Shown one piece after another: positions 4,580 through 7,186 of a stretch of DNA of 7,186 bases; position 1 is the first letter of the stretch; each line of letters starts with the position of its first letter. A program made the position numbers and the translations under genes. Location of the stretch: positions 1-7,186 of the forward strand of contig CAZNYG010000087.1 of NCBI GenBank assembly GCA_964577205.1, given 5' to 3'. The notes below the pieces were generated by a model that did not search any database, had not been told where the DNA came from, and saw only the letters and a list, made by a program, of their open reading frames with translations. The DNA is from CAZNYG01 sp964577205 (GTDB taxonomy: Bacteria > Elusimicrobiota > Endomicrobiia > Endomicrobiales > CAIRNS01).

Positions 4580-7186
4580 CGCAATCTTCTTTATGGTTTT
4601 ATTCCCCCCTGATCTTATCAGGCACATATAGATACCGCTGGCCACGTTCTCCCCGCTTTCGTTGCGCGCGTCCCACCTGGCCTGCTTTTCAATGAGCCCG
4701 GTCTCGACACCCGAACCTTCCCGCAAAGTCCTGACCAATTCCCCCGCCATAGTATAGATCCGTATTTCGACACCGGTCGCGCTTAATGGAATGTGGCCGA
4801 TACGCACGTATCCGTCCCGTCCGGGGCAGCAGGGATTGGGATAACAGACAGCCTCGCTGATCGACTGATACGGCAACACCGCGAGTATCGCAAATACCGT
4901 GAAATGGTCTGTCAGAACGCTCACAGTGTTGGCATTTGGATCGACTACGGACACCATCGGCGACCAGCAGCCCACGGCCTCGTCAAGGCAGGCGATCAGC
5001 AGCCTGTTTTCATCGTAATCTGTCCCATCCACGATCCCGTCCTGATCGGCATCCGCATACGGTATCGTAACGCGCAGCTGAGCGTTGAAACTCGTCACCG
5101 GAATACCGCCAGCCATGGCCGTGAACTCGCGGCAGAGGTTCTGCCCGGAGACCGGGCGCAGCTGGCGGCGGANNNNNNNNNNGCTGTCCGCGCCAATGAT
5201 CGCCGCGCTGTTCCGGTCGGCTGATCCGATCACAATGAGCAGCATGCCCGCCGCAGCTCCGGCGGGCACAGCTACGGACGTCCCGTCGGGATCCGTTACG
5301 ACACCCCCCGCCACTGGATCCACCCAGGCTGCGCTGTACGCGATACCGTCCGAGGTCAGCGCGGTGGAAAGAAGGCCGTAACCGTTTTCCGCCATCACGC
5401 TGAAATAATATGTGGCCCCTTCAACAAGGCTGAGGCCGGTCCGCACGGCATATGTCGACAACCCCACCTCGGACCAGCTGACGGCCTCTGTCCCTCCCGC
5501 CGTCGTCCCGACGCAGTACCAGTACCTCATGATATCCGATTCCTCATCCGAAGCAGCCGGCCAGTTCGCGGCCAGTGTAGTACCCGAAGCCGTCACATCG
5601 GCATCCGCTCCCCATCCGTCCCGCACCACTCCCGTGAACACCGGCGGCGTCGAGTCCGGCTGCTGAGGCGGAGCCGTTTTTCCGAACCGGTTGTTAACCA
5701 CGGCCATGCGTTCATAAGGGGTATGTCCCGGGAGATTATCCAACGACTGAAGAAATATGAAATCTTCGCCTAGCACGGAGGTATCGTAAGCCGCCCAGTT
5801 AAAAAAGATCCTGCAGGCATCGGCGGGGACGCCTCTTATGCAGACCGCACGCTCTCCGCTTTCCATGAACGTGTTGTGGTGGATCTCGATCGTGCCGCCC
5901 GCGGGCACGGCCGGATCGGAAACGTCGTTGCCGCCGTGCATGTCAAAATAGTGCCCGTTGGCGTTCGGCAGAACGAAGTTATAGCGCGCTTCGTATCCGT
6001 TCAGCGGATAATTACGGCTTCCCGCGATGCTGTGCCGGTTCCAGTCGAACACGTTAGCTTCCACCAGCGCGTACGCGCCGCCCCAAATGCACACCCCGTA
6101 TCCGAGGCCGCAGCGCTGGTTATGATGTATGAAATTGTGGTGGACATACGCGCCCGTCGAAGAGTACACACCAACGGCGGTATGGTCCCAGCCGTACAGT
6201 TCGCAGTTGTCGACCGTAAGATCGTCGTGCGCGCTGAATATCCCGTCGGCATTCGGGATATCATAGTACCGGTCCCGGTCGCCCAGATAGAGCATCTGTT
6301 CTGTCCGTCTGTACGGGTCTGGCCCCCCAAGCCGGATACCCGTCACGCGGACACCGGGCCCGCCCGTTACGAACATGCGGGAGCCTCCCGTCTTGTCGCT
6401 GTAGATCAGAGCGCCCTGCGAATTATCCCTGCCGCGCCCGCTCGCGAGCGTCACCCCCGCCGGGATGACCGTGTCAGGTTCGCCGGTCATGTCAATTTCG
6501 GCGTCATCGGACACGTAGATGATCTCGCCCGGCGAGGCCGACGCCAGAGCGTTCTTAAGACTGTCCCTGGAAGACACGAGCCAGGCCGCGCCTGCCGGAT
6601 CAATGATATCGCTGTACCCCGCGCCGCCTCCCAGAGGGTTTTCACCGGAGTAAGCGTCCGACCCGTATTCCCGTCTCACGGACTCCACCCATTCCCCGTC
6701 GCCGCGGCACGCAAGCCCCGGTTTCGGGCCCCGCAGGAGAGAACTCTGCCGGACGGTTATTGTGACGCTTTCACTGTATGCCGCCGTCCCGTTGGCGACG
6801 GTGAAGATCACCTCATGGCTGCCCGCCTGCTCCGGCGCGGGCGTCCAGGAAAACACGTATTCGGATCCGTAAGGGTCGTATATATCCTCGTCGGCCACCG
6901 GCGTTAACGACGCGCCTGAAGGCAGCGGGGACGCGGAGTACACCAAACCCGCTTTCTGATGAGAAAGCCTCAAACGCAGCAGGGAACCTTCATACACCGA
7001 CTGGTCGTCTATCGCCGGGAACAACGGCGGGTACGTGTAAAGGCCGTCCACCTCCGCTTCGGAAAGAGCCCTGGCCCATATCCTGAGCTCATCCAGCGCG
7101 CCGTGGAAATAGCCGCCCCCGCCGCCCGCGCGCAGATCGGCCAGGTGCGCGCTGTCCAGCGTGTATCCCGTAAGGGCGTCCAGCTC
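4568..7186 (-). CDS. large modular extracellular beta-helix protein (N-terminus beyond window)
   Basis: The frame is open from the right edge to the TGA at 4570-4568: 872 visible residues, numbered here from the edge. The true start and any signal peptide lie outside; GTG 7051 is merely an internal valine. Modules in order: end of a LamG/concanavalin-like domain (1-50; FHGALDELRIWARALSEAEV); Ig-like, putative-Ig type (53-145; FSWTP and VANGTA); parallel beta-helix of the pectate-lyase fold (about 190-500; opening SLKNALASASPGEIIYV, then VHHNFIHHN, VEANVFDWN and IEIHHNTF turns); fibronectin type III (512-617; YYFSVMAENGYGL); ZU5-like domain (about 620-770) with a calcium-type loop D712, D714, D716, G717, D720; and a C-terminal FlgD-Ig or secretion-sorting-like module (780-872; YPNP, IYTMAGELVRTL, ASGIY, KKIAVIR). 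Probably exported and surface-bound or released; polysaccharide binding or cleavage is possible, but I cannot identify catalytic residues. Interrupted by ten N at residues 669-672; the frame stays consistent on both sides. Family assignment rests on recognised motifs, the role is inferred. Confidence 0.92.
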   Translation of the reverse strand, partial: ELDALTGYTLDSAHLADLRAGGGGGYFHGALDELRIWARALSEAEVDGLYTYPPLFPAIDDQSVYEGSLLRLRLSHQKAGLVYSASPLPSGASLTPVADEDIYDPYGSEYVFSWTPAPEQAGSHEVIFTVANGTAAYSESVTITVRQSSLLRGPKPGLACRGDGEWVESVRREYGSDAYSGENPLGGGAGYSDIIDPAGAAWLVSSRDSLKNALASASPGEIIYVSDDAEIDMTGEPDTVIPAGVTLASGRGRDNSQGALIYSDKTGGSRMFVTGGPGVRVTGIRLGGPDPYRRTEQMLYLGDRDRYYDIPNADGIFSAHDDLTVDNCELYGWDHTAVGVYSSTGAYVHHNFIHHNQRCGLGYGVCIWGGAYALVEANVFDWNRHSIAGSRNYPLNGYEARYNFVLPNANGHYFDMHGGNDVSDPAVPAGGTIEIHHNTFMESGERAVCIRGVPADACRIFFNWAAYDTSVLGEDFIFLQSLDNLPGHTPYERMAVVNNRFGKTAPPQQPDSTPPVFTGVVRDGWGADADVTASGTTLAANWPAASDEESDIMRYWYCVGTTAGGTEAVSWSEVGLSTYAVRTGLSLVEGATYYFSVMAENGYGLLSTALTSDGIAYSAAWVDPVAGGVVTDPDGTSVAVPAGAAAGMLLIVIGSADRNSAAIIGADSXXXXRRQLRPVSGQNLCREFTAMAGGIPVTSFNAQLRVTIPYADADQDGIVDGTDYDENRLLIACLDEAVGCWSPMVSVVDPNANTVSVLTDHFTVFAILAVLPYQSISEAVCYPNPCCPGRDGYVRIGHIPLSATGVEIRIYTMAGELVRTLREGSGVETGLIEKQARWDARNESGENVASGIYMCLIRSGGNKTIKKIAVIR
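5173..5182. other. assembly gap (10 N)
   Basis: Ten ambiguous bases interrupt the ZU5-like part of the surface-protein gene. With exactly ten N the reading frame is maintained: the residues before (AAIIGADS) and after (LRPVSG, REFTAM) both read sensibly in the same frame. The true length of the missing piece cannot be known from the sequence; a fixed-size scaffold filler is possible. Confidence 0.99.

Noticed and set aside
4527..4631. A 34-codon plus-strand frame whose ATG overlaps the membrane-protein stop (ATGA), as in translationally coupled genes
   Set aside because: Most of it lies antisense to the end of the surface-protein gene, it has no recognisable product, and its GC-rich pre-start sequence is only a weak ribosome binding site. 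Chance overlap is the simpler reading.
5100..5190. A frameshift in the surface-protein gene at the N gap
   Set aside because: Both sides read in the same frame with sensible domain content, so there is no positive sign of a frameshift.
5876..6907. A 343-codon plus-strand frame
   Set aside because: Antisense to the beta-helix and Ig-like part of the surface protein, where the minus strand carries clear domain motifs. Its Arg/Val/Pro-rich translation has no family features.

Overview
The window holds three protein-coding genes and no mobile element, CRISPR array, tRNA or rRNA that I could find. From left to right: (1) the first 731 codons of a pyruvate, phosphate dikinase gene on the minus strand, whose 3' end lies beyond the left edge; (2) a short divergent intergenic region (2194-2412) with two good sigma-70-like promoters facing opposite ways; (3) a complete plus-strand gene for a 705-residue polytopic membrane protein with a spermidine-synthase-like Rossmann domain between two membrane blocks; (4) a 37-bp convergent gap; and (5) a minus-strand gene for a very large modular extracellular protein (LamG, Ig-like, parallel beta-helix, fibronectin III, ZU5-like, C-terminal FlgD/sorting-type module). 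Its N-terminus lies beyond the right edge and it contains a 10-N assembly gap at 5173-5182.

The sequence is fairly GC-rich and densely coding, with bacterial Shine-Dalgarno and -35/-10 signals. Three traits fit an uncultured anaerobe of the Elusimicrobiota or a nearby lineage: a pyrophosphate-linked glycolytic enzyme, the membrane spermidine-synthase-like family, and above all a surface protein ending in a YPNP...IYTMAGELVRTL...W.ARNESGE.VASGIY...KKIAVIR module. That placement is an inference from protein style, not from a marker gene. The N run suggests a scaffolded draft or metagenome assembly.

The three genes do not look like one functional system. The dikinase is central carbon metabolism in the cytoplasm, the membrane protein is of unknown function, and the modular protein is probably exported. 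The dikinase and membrane-protein genes share a divergent promoter region; the membrane-protein and surface-protein genes converge.

The least expected signals are in the 219-bp divergent region. On the dikinase side, a consensus-like promoter is followed by a roughly 117-nt leader holding a possible 13-codon leader ORF and then a compact hairpin with a U-tract, which looks like an intrinsic terminator placed before the start codon (candidate attenuator). On the other side, the extended -10 box sits so close to the only possible start codon that the membrane-protein mRNA is probably leaderless. The catalytic Asp of true aminopropyltransferases also appears to be absent from the membrane protein. 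I see no evidence of an undescribed multi-gene system here.
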